From the NCBI RefSeq assembly GCF_050624435.1, contig NC_134537.1, positions 17,976,584 through 18,040,583 on the forward strand: 64,000 nt of DNA, read 5' to 3'. This document shows positions 33,421 to 44,460 of the stretch, in pieces. The stretch comes from Tenrec ecaudatus (Eukaryota; Chordata; Mammalia; Afrosoricida; Tenrecidae). The notes under the pieces were generated by a model. The model searched no databases. It was given only the letters and a program-made list of their open reading frames with translations, and had not been told where the DNA came from. Within the stretch, counting starts at the first letter, position 1; the number at the start of each line of letters is the position of its first letter. The position numbers were made by a program, and so were the translations under genes.

Positions 33421-34094
33421 AAGTCCCACGAACCCTGGATAGTTCTAACAGATGCAATGCTACTTCCATTAACCAGAACAGAAACCCAGTCTCTGTCCCT
33501 TTTCCTCCTCAGATGACCCTCCAACACCCCTTACTTTGTAATTAATCCCTGTTCTCCCAAGGGTCGTCCCACTAATTCTAGTGCTTTATGGGAAGTCTGT
33601 TGCTTACTGTGCAGTATTTCTAAATGCCACCTTCTTGTGAAGTATCTTCTCGTGGATGTGCAAGCTTATTAGATGCTGACATGAATTATAGAAGAAGGGT
33701 TAGATTCTCATCCCTGGAGGTTTTGGTGAGCAGACTGGATTCTCATCTGCCTGGGCTGAATATGTGGGCTACTGCTGGTAGGCTGGGGGATAGACCAGCT
33801 TATCGCCAACAAATATTTATTAACCTCCTGGGCACTCATGATACTGTGTTAGATCATATATTAAGAGATAATTTAAAAGACACAACCCCTCTAATAAAAA
33901 ATATCTTTACTTATGATGAAAAGGTTCCAATGGGATACAAATAATATAATAATTGTCAACAGTGCTTTAACTTTATACAAACTGTGTTTTCTCATACTCT
34001 TAGTTTGGGCTGGGCGAGGGAATGGAAAGCCAGGCAAAATTTTCAATGAACAAAGGTTTCTAGCTGCTATTTTCCAGGCGCTCAAGGATAGTGC
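33421..34094. other. Noncoding with L2-like piece
   Basis: 33806-33900 ('caacaaatatttattaacc', 'ctgggcactcatgatactg') resembles a reversed L2 3' end. The rest has no recognised element. The frame at 33624-33944 shows no domain. Confidence 0.4.
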
Positions 34095-34107
34095 AAAATG
34101 TGAGTGG

Positions 34108-35101
34108 TCAAGAGAGATAGCGTCTGGGGTCTTACAGGCTTGAAGGTGAACAAGCGGCCATCTAGCTCAGAAGCAAAAAAGCCCACATGGAAGAAGCACA
34201 CCGGCCAGTGCAATCACGAGGTGCCCAAGGGACCAGGTATAAGGCATCATGAAAAAAAAAAGATATAAGTGTGTGTATGTATGTGTATGTGTGTGTATAT
34301 GTATATATGTATGTGTATGTATGTATATATACCATATTAAATGAAGGGGGAAGTGCAGAGTGGAGACCCAAGGTCCAAGTGTCAGCCAATGGAGATCCCC
34401 TCATAGAGGGGTTTAGGAGAGGAGATGGGTCAATCAGGGTGTGAGGTAGTACCGATGAAGAACACAGCGTTCCCCCAGATCCTGGATGCTTCCTACCCCC
34501 AACTACCATGATCCGAATTCTACCTTGCAGGGCTGGATAGGGCAGAGGTTGTACACTGGTACATATGAGGGCTGGAGGTACAGGGAATCCAGGGTGGATG
34601 ATACCTTCAGGACCAAGGGTGTGAGGGACGATGCTGGGAGAGTGGAGGGTGAGTGGGTTGGAAAGGGGGAACTGATTACAAGGATCCACATGTGACCTCT
34701 TCCCTGGGAGAGGGACAGCAGAGAAGGGGGGGAAGGGAGACTTCGGATAGGGCAAGATATGACAAAATAATGATGTATAAATTATCAAGGGCACATGAGG
34801 GAGGGGGGAAAGGGGAGGAAGGGGGAAAAAAAAAAGAGGACCTGATGCAAGGGGCTTAAGTGGAGAGCAAATGCTTTGAGAATGATTGGGGCAGGGAATG
34901 TATGGATGTGCTTTATACAATTGATTATGTATATGTATGGATTGTGATAAGAGTTATATGAGTCCCTAATAAAATGTAAAAAAAGAAAAGAGGAGAAAAA
35001 ATGATTAGGGCAAAGACTGTACAGATGTGCTTTATACAATTGATGTATGTATATGTATGAACTGTGATAAGAATTGTATGAGCCCCAATAAATTGTTTAA
35101 A
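34108..35101 (+). mobile_element. L1 insertion with two 3' ends
   Basis: Perfect 13-bp target-site duplications, aaaatgtgagtgg, lie at 34095-34107 and 35102-35114. Between them is an L1 3' UTR from 'gatagcgtctggggtc' to a first tail at about 34985. A second copy of the last ~100 bp follows, ending 'gagccccaataaattg' plus A's. So one insertion carries a duplicated 3' end. A (GTAT)n array at 34270-34335 interrupts it. The family reads '...gagagcaaatgctttgagaatg' near both ends. Confidence 0.85.
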
Positions 35102-35114
35102 AAAATGTGAGTGG

Positions 35115-35589
35115 CTATCAGAAGACACATGTGGGGCAGAACGCACAACATGACCTTGCTTCTATGCAGCAGAAATCAAGAGACTGCTGGGTTTGATCTC
35201 AAAGGATCCCTGGGAATCTAGGTCAGGGAGCAATTAGGGTCATGGGAGAAAAAAAGGGGGGGAACTTAAAGGAGGTAGGAAGAGAGGGAATTATTGACTA
35301 TTTCTCTTAGCAGAGACGTGATAAGACCCTGGGATTGGCCAGTGATTTACTTGATGCGAGATTTTTGCTTCACAAATAGGCGTATCTTCCTGATCGCCAG
35401 CAGGATCCTGAAATACCCTCTGCCTGAGAAGGGCATGCTTTTGTTGAAGAGAAGCAGATACTTGATCCTACTAGCCAAGCTCTGACGCTGAGGCCCTGCT
35501 TTCTGTACCTCCAGACTTGTCCTGTCCCCATGTGCAAGGCCTATAAGGGACAAGTTAAGGTCACATTTATACATGCATTTCCGTGTCCC
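35115..35589. other. Noncoding, no recognised element
   Basis: No gene or confident repeat is visible. Confidence 0.35.
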
Positions 35590-35960
35590 CATTGTTGTTG
35601 ACGATGCCATTGAGTGGGTTCCAATCCACAGGGACCTATGCTCAGCAAAACAAAGCACCCCCAGTCCTGCCCCATCCTCACAATTGTTCCTGTGCTTAAT
35701 CCAATTGCAGCCTTGGGCCAAGCCATCTCACTGAGGGCCTTCCTTTCTTTCTTTCTTTTTTTCCCTGCCCCTCTACTTTACCAAGCATGGCGTCCTTCTC
35801 TGGGGCCTGCTTTCTCCTGGCAACATGTCCAAAACATGTAAGATACTGAAGTCTCACTATCCTTTACCTCTGAGGAACACTCTGGCTGTCCTTCTTCCAA
35901 GACAGATTTGATGTGCTTGTCCCTTCAGCTGTCCTTGGTTCCGTCCCTACTCTTCTTCAG
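35590..35960 (-). mobile_element. BovB 3' end, reverse
   Basis: The plus strand shows the reversed BovB tail in order: 'ttgttgttgacgatgccat', 'tgccccatcctcacaattg', 'tctctggggcctgctttctcc', 'tctggctgtccttcttcc' and 'aagacagatttgatg'. It includes a (TTTC)n run near 35745. Confidence 0.75.
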
Positions 35961-36796
35961 CACCACCCTTCCAATGCCTTGATTGCTCCCATAAGAAAGC
36001 CCTTTGTCTGAGCTTCCTCCTTCTTTCTCACTCCAGAGAATAGCGCCAGAGAGGGCCGCTGTCAGCCCTCCTGGGCAAACCAATTAAGAAATAAGCACAG
36101 AGGATGGCCAGAGGAAATAGCCTGAATTCCAACCCCCATTGTGCGCAACCTCACAACCAGGGATGGCAGCCCTCTCTGTAATGGGACAACGTGGAGGAAC
36201 TCTCTACACACATGCAAAGAACTAATGAAAAGCATTTTATGGTTTTCTCTAATTTCTCTGCATAGGAAGGCATGTGGGATCGATCACATTTCATCATTAC
36301 ATACTTTGAAGCATAATCCTGCGTCCTACCCACTATGAGAAACGCATGGCCGACTAGTCCTCTGGGGTCTCCGGGAAGCTGGTGTTGTGTACATTAAAAG
36401 TTGTCACAGTCCCGAATTCATGGTCAGGTTAGTGGGTATTCGCCCCTTCCAGGAATACATCACAGGCAAGAGTGCATGGATAGATATGTGGGTTTTTCAA
36501 GTTTTTAATGAGGTTCTTTGATTAAAACTATCACCGGTTGCTGCTACCTTAAATATCATAGACATTAAACTTCTGAAGATTTAATTCTTAAACCACTCAC
36601 ATCTAGTGACTCTATTGGCTTTGTAATTTTTAACAAAGCCACCTAAGTTGGATTTACACAAGTGAATAAGTGTTGGGTATAAAGTTATTTTCCAGTAATT
36701 CAGTCAAGTGGTATATGTGAATGTGGTTTGTTTCACTCAAACTGAAAATAATTATGCATACCAAAGTTGGTCAGTATATAATGGATTGGGTTTTTA
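35961..36796. other. Noncoding, no recognised element
   Basis: No confident repeat or gene was seen. Confidence 0.35.
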
Positions 36797-36950
36797 AATT
36801 TTTTATTAATAAATCATTTTACTGGGGGCCCTTACAGCTCTTATAACAATCCATACTTCAATTGTATCAAACACATTTGCACATAAGTTGTCATGATCAT
36901 TTTCAAAACATTTTCTTTCTGCTTGAGCTCTTGGTATCAGCTCATTGTTT
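36797..36950 (-). mobile_element. Short L1 3' end, reverse
   Basis: 'aaatcattttactgggggcc', 'cttataacaatccatac' and 'ttcaaaacattttctttctgc' is the terminal ~150 bp of the L1 3' UTR, diverged. Confidence 0.7.
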
Positions 36951-37499
36951 TTTTTGTTTTATTTTGTTTTTTAATTGTTTAGGGCTTCAATTTTACATTG
37001 TTAGCCATGTTAGCTTACTATACAATTTAAGTTTACAGTAAAACTCTTAGGTTCGAATTGTATCTGCTTCTTAACATTTTAGGGCTCTAAATACATTATA
37101 CAACTAAGTTACTTTCACTAAGGGTGTATTTTCAAAGCAAACAAACAAAACTTCTCTTAGCATGGTAACATGAATTTTTTTTTACATGTCTTGTCATTAA
37201 ACAGCTGTCCTTCAAGTGATTATTTACTCCTTAGAGTTCGGGGAAAGGATTGTGAAAAAAGAAGGACTGAGGATTGTCTTTCATTCCGCGAATGCCTCCT
37301 CCTACCCAAAATGAAGGACATATCCCGATTTCAATGATGGGACCAATTTCACTTCCTTGTAGTCAACTGTTAATCGTTGCCAGTTTTAGGAGACAAAAGC
37401 ACTCTGGATTATCCTGAATCGTTAGAAGAAAGCAGCAGAAAGCAAAGCTTCCTTTTCTTAGCAGGTTCCTGGGATCAAGCTGATTTAAGAAATGTAAGA
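36951..37499. other. AT-rich noncoding DNA
   Basis: T-rich DNA between two L1 ends; nothing recognised. Confidence 0.35.
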
Positions 37500-37708
37500 G
37501 GGAAAATAATAGTAACTTATCATTTATCAAGGGGTCATGAGGGTGGGAGGGAGGGAAGAAAGAGGAGCTGATACCAAGGGCTCAAATAGAAAGCACATGT
37601 TTAGAAAATAATGATGGCAACAAGTGTACAAATACGCTTGATACAGTTGATGTGTGGATTGTTATAAGAGTTGTAAGAGCCCCCAGTAAAATGATTTTTT
37701 TTTTAAAG
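37500..37708 (+). mobile_element. Short L1 3' end
   Basis: Runs from 'atttatcaaggggtcatgag' through 'gagctgataccaagggctc' to 'gagcccccagtaaaatgat' and the tail. About 200 bp, matching the copies at 17081 and 40672. Confidence 0.75.
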
Positions 37709-37779
37709 CTAGATTTAGAAAAAACCAATGTGAGAGCAATGGAGCTGTCACCGCAGTTTCCTCTGGAACCACCACTTCA

Positions 37780-38000
37780 CAGGCAGAGAAGGCCCATAGG
37801 GGCAAACACTCTGGGTTCAAATCCCTGTAGGCCATTCACCAGCTGTGGCTCCATGAGCACCTGACTTCATCCATCTGACTGTGTAGTCTCTTGATTTGTT
37901 AACTGAGGCTAGCATCTACCTTGTTGAGTCTTTGTAAATACTCTACGTAGATATAAATGATTACTCACAGTGTTTTTCACAGTAGATACTCAATAGACTG
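37780..38000 (+). repeat. MIR SINE
   Basis: 'ctctgggttcaaatccctg', 'cattcaccagctgtggctcc', 'gatttgttaactgaggc' and 'agtagatactcaatag' follow MIRb order. Confidence 0.75.
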
Positions 38001-38985
38001 TAGCTGCATATCCGAGGCCTTGTTTCATTCTCCTCCCCCCACAGACTCAACTCTCTGCGACTCAGCATTACAGCTGCTGGTACAGCTTGTGCCCTCTCTG
38101 GTGATCAATAAATAACTGTTGAAGTGAACATTTCAGTTTTGAGTGGCTTTCAAAATAATCTTTGCTTTTAGAGTGTTAGGCCTTTGCATCTGACTTATCT
38201 TTCCCTTCAAGTTCCTAAAACTTCATGTCCCGGTGACTTGGACAGAGGTGTCTTGGTTGGCGATCACAAAGACCTAAGGTGACCCCGGTACTTTCTCCTA
38301 AGACACTACATCCATTTCACAACGACCTTTGTCTTGGTTTCATTAGCGTTCAATTCAAAGGAGCAGTTCTCCGGGTAGCTGCTTCAACCCCTATGGGAGA
38401 TAAACTTGTCAGACACAAACACACACACACACACACACACGGCATAATTTATTCATTTCTAAGCTGCTTTGCTCTTCATCTTATCAGGAGGGATCAGTCC
38501 CTGGAAAAGGCCACCATCTGAATGAAGTGCAGGGTCAGTGAAAGAGAGGAAGAGCCTCAATGAGATGATTCAACCGTGGTTTAAACATAAGGACCATTGT
38601 GAAGAGGACACGGGATCCGGCCGTCTTTGGTTCAGTTCTAAGGTTGCATGAGTCAGAATTGCTGCAAAGGCAACTAACAACAACAACAACTTTGACACTG
38701 ACAGAGACCTACAGCCCCCTGAGATTCCTATCTAATCTTTCCAGTTGCTATGGTCATTTTGAACACATAGAGCTAGGTCTTAAAAGAGCGTATGCTTAAG
38801 GAAGACCACTTACACAAGGGAAGCTAACCTCTAAGCTCCATTTTAAGATGGCTTCAGGGGATATTTTCCCATTAAAGTTTAAAGATTATTTCAAAACATG
38901 ATTTTTGGGGTTCATCCAACCACCATGGCTCCAGAAATTCTGGATTCCATGTGAATTTGAAATTCAATTCTATATTCCCCTCACA
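38001..38985. other. Noncoding with (AC)n and SINE tail
   Basis: An (AC)n run lies at 38417-38441. 38645-38692 carries a SINE/RTE tail ('catgagtcagaattgctgc' then (aac)n). The rest is unassigned. Confidence 0.5.
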
Positions 38986-38989
38986 TTCA

Positions 38990-39660
38990 TCGGGATTTTT
39001 CTGTGGCAATGTTGATAAAAATACTCAGTAATGGGAGCATGAAGTTCTTGTGGTGCCATGGGAAAGGAGACAGTTGTTCACGGAGGCAATTAGTCAGACA
39101 TCGATGTCCTCCTCCTATTCCTGTCAGGGTTGTGTCCCCTCACCATACAGTTTCAATCTGCATGCTGAGCAAAGAATCAGAGAAGCTGGCCAATATGAAT
39201 AAGAATGTGGCATCAGGATTGGAATAAGACTTAACAACCTATGATATGCAGCTGACACAACCTTGCTTGCTGAGGGTGAGGAGGACTTGAAACACTTGCT
39301 GATGAAGGTCAAGAATTGCACACTTCAGGATGGATTACAACTCAAGGTAAAGAAGACCAAAATCTTCACAAGTAGATCAATAGATAAAATCATGGTAAAT
39401 GGAGAAAAGGTTGAAGTTGTGAAGGATTTTGTCTTATTTAGATTCACAATCACTGCTCATGGAAGCAGCAAGCAAGAGATCAAAAGAAACATTACATCAG
39501 GTGGATTGCTACACAAGACCTCTTTAGAGTACTGAGGACTAGGGTACTCCTGATCCAAGCTATGGGGTGTGTGTGTGTGTGTGTGTGTGCGCTCAATTGT
39601 CTCATATGCATGTGAAAGTTGGACACTGAATAAGGAAGACTGAAGAATAATTAATGCATT
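38990..39660 (+). mobile_element. BovB/RTE reverse-transcriptase remnant, part 1
   Basis: The translation around 39245-39535 is clearly RTE-type reverse transcriptase: an LLAEGEEDLKHLLMKVK segment, then KVKKTKIF, then an EKVEVVKDFVLFRFTITAHG segment, as in BovB. The catalytic motif, normally YADD, reads tat-gca-gct-gac, that is Y-A-A-D, so one catalytic aspartate is lost. Upstream frames are broken, and a GT microsatellite sits at 39567-39589. The element continues at 40145 beyond an LTR-like insertion. BovB has moved horizontally between vertebrates and is present in afrotherians. This copy is dead. Confidence 0.85.
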
Positions 39661-39670
39661 TGACTTTTTG

Positions 39671-40144
39671 TGTTAGTCCGGGCTGTCTAGAGAGACAAAT
39701 TCATAGACACTCATCTGTGTTTAAGAAAAAGTTTGATATAAAAGAGCAATTGTATATTGAGAAAACATCCCAACCCAGTCCAGATCAAGTCTACAAGTTT
39801 GGTACTAACCCATATGTTTGATACTAGTTCATAAATTCCTCTTCAAACTCACACAGCACATGCAATGTTGCCGAACGCAGGAGGATCACAGGCCATTGGG
39901 TAGAATGTCTTATGGATCCAGTGGAGGCGGAAGCATCTGAATGCTCTTGCAAGTATCCACGTGTCTCCTCCAGCTCTCTGAGTGTCTTGACAGCAGGAAA
40001 GGGAAGGCAGAGAGAGGGGTCTAACCTCCAGTGAGCTATTTATCTCCGTCGCACCTCCTATTGAGGTCATCCAACTGCCACCTGACTGATAGGCTAGACT
40101 CCACCCCTTAGCTCAAGTTGACAGGAGATTATGTAACTCCCACA
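39671..40144 (+). repeat. LTR-like element inserted in BovB
   Basis: About 474 bp, beginning tgttagtccgggctg and ending 'gttgacaggagattatg' plus 'taactcccaca', so it has TG...CA ends like an LTR. A second copy, reversed, lies at 58119-58589 and shares 'aagagcaattg', 'cccagtc', 'agatcaagtc' and 'caagttgaca' blocks. No coding sequence. The target duplication is unclear. It could be a solo LTR or a similar non-autonomous element; I cannot name the family. Confidence 0.55.
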
Positions 40145-40505
40145 CTTGTGGTGGTGAAGAAGATATTGAAATTACCAATGACTGCTTACAGGACAAACAA
40201 ATCCATCTTGGAAGAAGAACCGTCAGAGTGCTCCTTAGAGGCAAGCTGGTGAGACTTGGTCTTACATATTTTGAACATGTTGTCAGGAGACACCATTCCC
40301 TGGAGAAGGACATCACATTTGTAAAAGTGGAGAGGCAGCAAAAAAAGAGAAACACCCTCCACGAGATGGATGGACACAGTGGCTGCAACAATGGACTGGG
40401 GCTTAGGAACAGTTGTCAGGATGGGGCAGGACGGGCAGTGTTTGTGCTGTTTGGATGGTGCATAGAGTTGCTGTGGGTCAACGGCACCTAACAACAACAA
40501 CAACT
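40145..40505 (+). mobile_element. BovB 3' end, part 2
   Basis: It resumes 'gtggtggtgaagaagat' and 'caaatccatcttggaagaag', then 'ctccttagaggcaag', 'ccctggagaaggacatcac', 'ccacgagatggatggacac', and ends 'acggcacctaacaacaac', the typical RTE CAA-type tail. Together with 38990-39660 this is one BovB split by the LTR-like element. Confidence 0.85.
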
Positions 40506-40640
40506 TAAAGTCCAATTGTTGTGCATGGATGGCTACACTCAACCCAAGATATTACACAACAAAGTAAGAGTGACAACAGGAGCACTAACGTAAGTGAAGG
40601 GAACCAGCAGATGATGTAAAATATGAACATAAAAGTAATA

Positions 40641-40658
40641 TTAGGGTTAGGGTTAGGG
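40641..40658 (+). repeat. Short (TTAGGG)3 interstitial telomeric repeat
   Basis: Three exact telomere-type hexamers in a row, just before a short L1 3' end. Too short to be an old telomere fusion. Confidence 0.8.
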
Positions 40659-40671
40659 GAAAAAAAGGAAA

Positions 40672-40888
40672 AAAATTTATCAATGATCAAGGGTTTACCA
40701 GGGGGGAGGGTGGGGGTGGGAGGGGGAAAAAGAAGAGCTGATTCCAAGGGCTCAAGTAGAGAGAAAATGCTTTGTACATGATGACGGCAACGTATGTACA
40801 AATGTGCTTAATACAATTGATGTAAGGATTATTATATGAGCTGTAAGAGCCCCCAACAAAATGATTTATTAAAATAAAAAAAAAAAGA
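40672..40888 (+). mobile_element. Short L1 3' end
   Basis: 'tttatcaatgatcaaggg' to 'gagcccccaacaaaatgat' followed by an A-rich tail. Same 3' terminus as the other copies. Confidence 0.75.
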
Positions 40889-41059
40889 ACAACAGTACTG
40901 AACATACTACTAGGCCAATAAACTCGGTCGCCCCATGAAAATCATGACCATATGTCTCTAGACCAAGAACCAAATCGTATGAAGTATTTGTCCATAATTA
41001 GGTTCAGTAGGTATGCTTTTTGCTATTGCTGCTGTTATTGTAAATTTGGCTATTGTACA

Positions 41060-41535
41060 TCTTTTGTCAATTCAGCTTTCTTATAGGGGTACCAGTTATT
41101 GATAGCAATCACAGTAATTGATGGTGCAATCCTGAATCTTTGTGATTTTTCCAGCTCCATTAACTCTTCATTTACTACTGCTTCCCATCACTGGAACCCA
41201 CTAATAAAATTTGGTCTGTGCCTTCTCTTGCCTTCTTCATGTAAGTGCCGCCATACAAAATTTATTCTTTTGGTCTTTTATAACTGGTGTATTTTGTGGA
41301 GCGTAATGTATTTAGGCTCCACCCACATTGTAGCACAGAGTAAGCATTTGTTTCTCTTACTGAGCAGTAGTCCATTGTATGTATCTGCCACATTTTGCTG
41401 ATCCCTTCAGGACATCTAGGTTTTCCCACCTGGTGGCTATTGTGAATAGTGTTGCCATGAACATTAATGTACTGGTTTCTTTTTGAGTCCCTGCTTTCAA
41501 GTCTGGGCTATATACCCGAGGAGTAAACTGGCTGA
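41060..41535 (-). mobile_element. Older L1 fragment, reverse
   Basis: 'gtagtccattgtatgtatc', 'ctggtggctattgtgaat', 'gttgccatgaacattaatg' and 'gctatatacccgaggag' are the reversed 3' end of an older L1M-type LINE. Confidence 0.75.
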
Positions 41536-41539
41536 GTCA

Positions 41540-41698
41540 TGATGCTTTGAATTATGGTGGTGGAGAAGAAAATTGAAAGTACAGTGGACTGCCAGCAGAG
41601 CAAACAAATCAGCCTTGGAAGAAATGGAGCCAGAATTCTCTTTAGAAAAGGCAACGGCGAGACTGGGCCTCATGTGCTTGAGTATGTTGTTGACGTTC
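41540..41698 (+). mobile_element. BovB fragment
   Basis: 'gaattatggtggtggagaag', 'acagtggactgccagcag', 'cagccttggaagaaatggagc' and 'ggcaacggcgagactggg'. It is cut off by a SINE head at about 41700. Confidence 0.75.
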
Positions 41699-41699
41699 G

Positions 41700-41915
41700 A
41701 GTGAGGAGCCCAGGGGGCAGAGTGGGTTACATGTTGGACTGCTGACCACGAGGCCAGCAATTCAGGACCTGCCGCTGCTGGGAGAACACTGAGGCTTTCT
41801 GCTCTCATAAAAAGTTATAATCTTAGAAACCAACGGGGGCCGTACGACCCTGTCCTAAAGGGTCTCTGTGACTCCTGATCGACTCATTCGCAGTAAGTTT
41901 GAGTTTTCTTCTTTA
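41700..41915 (+). repeat. AfroSINE copy
   Basis: The head 'aggagcccagggggcag', then 'ggactgctgaccacgagg', 'aaagttataatcttagaaacc', 'gaccctgtcctaaaggg' and 'aagtttgagttttc'. Near full length, inserted at the end of a BovB fragment. Confidence 0.85.
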
Positions 41916-42469
41916 GTGAAATGATCCTTCAGTTACTTTGCCTATCTTGTTATCAGATTACTTGTCTTTTTGTTATTTAAACTGTGCACATTTTACATAT
42001 ACTTTACCTGTTAGGTTCTTGTTAGCTCTATGGTTTCTGGAAATAAGAAAATTAACATAAAAACTCATTTTATTCAAAGCTAATGCAGATATCTCATCGT
42101 CCCAGAGGTGAGCCGCATCCAGCAGTAGTGTACCATCGCGACCACAATCAGCCTCTAAACATTATTTTCCTTCTTGACCTCCTTGACATCTGCTCCCTTT
42201 CACTCCTCTCCCCCAGAAAATTAACTTTCGGTGTGCCTTTGAACCACAGTTGTGTGGTTTGGTTTGTTATTTTCAACAACAGCAATCTGGTGTTTGCTAC
42301 CATCAGCCCCAAGATGCCCGCTAGGATTAGAGAAGCCTATCCAGCATTCCAGAGCAAGGAACCTGGGGGCGGGGGGGTCCCCGACATGCCTGACCCCTTT
42401 ATACCCCGAAACTAAAGACATTGCTAGGAGACCCCAGGAAGCTTAACGGTACAACTAACCGACTAGTAT

Positions 42470-42645
42470 ATGTCACAGGGAGCCTCTACCGGCTAACGGT
42501 GTGGAAGGTCAGGGTTTAGATTTTTCAGTCTCAGTAATTGAAAAGGCGATGGTGTGACAGCGTGGCTACAGCCATGGGAACAATTGTAAGATGGCACAGG
42601 ACCATGTTCTATGTGCATAGAGCCACCTAACAACGACAACGAAAG
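42470..42645 (+). repeat. Composite: SINE head with RTE-type tail
   Basis: A SINE-like head ('gggagcctctaccggctaacgg') is followed by a BovB-type tail ('gtaagatggcacaggacc', 'agagccacctaacaacgac'). The tail matches the 3' end of the BovB copies here. SINEs that share the tail of their partner LINE are expected if the LINE recognises that end. Confidence 0.6.
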
Positions 42646-42970
42646 TGAACATGGTGCGCGAGTGTAGACTGACTCTTGAGTCAGCCAGCCAGCAGCATCC
42701 AGGAGGGCTCTTGGTCACGAACATGGTACTGATGGGGCTCTGCAAAGCTCCTGGCTGTCACGAAGTACGGCAGCTTCCCACTGCCAGAGGCTGTCTGGGG
42801 TCAGAGTTACCAAATATACCACATCAACGGAATCACTGAGGGTATATACTAGGTTAAAAAATATGCAAGTTAGACAAAAATATCAGATCTTTGGGTTTCC
42901 CACCAAGAGTCTCATTCAGTCTGCCTTCAGGTGGAGTCAGGAATATGGATTAAAACAAAGCAATGAGCTC
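42646..42970. other. Noncoding, no recognised element
   Basis: No gene or confident repeat was seen between the SINE and the BovB piece. Confidence 0.35.
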
Positions 42971-42974
42971 GTCT

Positions 42975-43210
42975 GATTAAACAGATCTGAGCATGATCTT
43001 ACGTCAGGAGAGGCCAATCCCTGGAAGGACATCTTGTTTGTAAAATAGAGGGGCCGAGAAGGAGAGCAGGGACCTCAAGGAGATGGATTGACACTGGCTG
43101 CACCAATGGGCTCAAGACTAGGAACCATTTCAGCATGGGGCAGTGTTTCCTTCTGCTGTACATTAGAGGGCTGCTATCGGTCGGAATTGACTTAAGGACA
43201 CCTGACCACA
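42975..43210 (+). mobile_element. BovB 3' end
   Basis: 'aatccctggaaggacatc', 'caaggagatggattgacac', 'ctgcaccaatgggctcaag' and 'aattgacttaaggacacc' give the BovB tail order, diverged. Confidence 0.75.
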
Positions 43211-43371
43211 AACCTGGCAATCTACGGGATATTTCGGATCAGCTTTGTTCTTGGTTAAAGGGACACAGCTCCTCTAGGAATTAGAAGAATGCTTATCTCT
43301 ATACATTCTTTTTGCTCAGATTCACTTTCGCCTTTACTTTGTCCTCATAGTTCATTCTTATTTTGCGTGTG

Positions 43372-44130
43372 TGTGTTTTATTTATTATTATTATTTATTC
43401 ATCATTTTATGGGGGGTTTCTTACAAATTGTATAACAATCCATCCCTCAGTTGTATTAAGCACGCTTGTACATACGTTACCATCAACATTTCCAAAACAT
43501 TTTCTTTCTACTTGAGCCCTTGGTATCAGCTCCTCTTTTTTCCCCTCCCTTCCCCTTCCCCTCGTGAATCCTGGATCAATTATATAATATTGTTGTTCTT
43601 TTGTGTCTTATACTATCTGTTGTCTCCCTTCACCCACATTTCTGTTATTCGTCCCTCCGAGGGGTGGGCTCTATCTCTAACCATGTGATGGGTTTTTCCT
43701 TTCTCCTCCTTCCCCCCTCCCTCCCTCTCCCCACCCTCTCCCCTCGTGGTATCACTACTTCCTCTACTGTTCCTGAGGATTTTATCTGTCCTGAATTCCA
43801 TATCTTATCTGTACCACTGTGTGTACTCCGGTCTAGCCTGATTTGTAAGGTAGAACTGGGTCATGGTAGTGGGGGTGGAAGCATTCAGGAACTAGAGGAA
43901 TGATGTGTGTTTCGTCAGTGCTATACTGCACCCTGGTTGAATCGTCCCTTCCTTGTAACCCTTCTGTGGGGAATAGCCAGTTGTCTACGGAGGGGCTTTA
44001 GGTCTCCACCCCAACGCCCCTTCATTCACATTGATCTAATTATTTGTTTTGGACCTTTTGATACCGGATACTTGATTCCGCTGACACCTCACGATCACAC
44101 CGGCTGGTGTGCTTCTTCCATTTTTTCTTA
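43372..44130 (-). mobile_element. L1 3' UTR, reverse
   Basis: Starts in a T/A-rich tail and 'catcattttatggggggtt', then 'ttacaaattgtataacaatcc', 'gtgtgtactccggtctagcc' and 'cggctggtgtgcttcttcc'. About 760 bp, more diverged than most copies. Confidence 0.75.
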
Positions 44131-44144
44131 CTCTTAAGTGTGAT

Positions 44145-44460
44145 TTACAATGGCTCTTTCAATGGTAAAAGTCTCACCTCCCATGCATGAGACCTGGGTT
44201 TCATTCTGACCAATAAACCTCATGTGCAGCCGCTACTGGTCCATCAATGGAGACTGGAACATGCTGCTAAGGTGCTGAATGGATTTCAACAGAGCTTCCA
44301 GAGTAAAGCAAACTAGACCAGAAAGGCCTGGTGATTTACTTCCCAAAATCCCTATGGATCACAAAGATCTGATTCTCAACCCATCACAGGAATGATGCAG
44401 GATTGACAGTGCTTCATTCTGCGGTGCATGGGATTGACATCAGCTAACAACAGGAAGAAG
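44145..44460 (+). repeat. tRNA-headed AfroSINE-type copy
   Basis: Head 'aatggtaaaagtctcacc' with B-box-like 'gacctgggtttcattctg', then 'cagagcttccagagtaaagc', 'agaaaggcctggtgattta' and a tail 'gacatcagctaacaacagg'. It looks full length and shares its head with the copy at 21660. Confidence 0.75.

Noticed and set aside
34162-34920. 252-codon frame on the minus strand
   Set aside because: It lies wholly inside an L1 3' UTR and its microsatellite. The protein is repetitive Tyr/Thr/Ile and Pro-rich, with no domain.
39242-39540. Active BovB reverse transcriptase
   Set aside because: The catalytic motif is mutated (YAAD), the upstream frames are broken and an insertion splits the element.
40641-40658. 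Ancient telomere fusion site
   Set aside because: Only three hexamers, in one orientation; too short.
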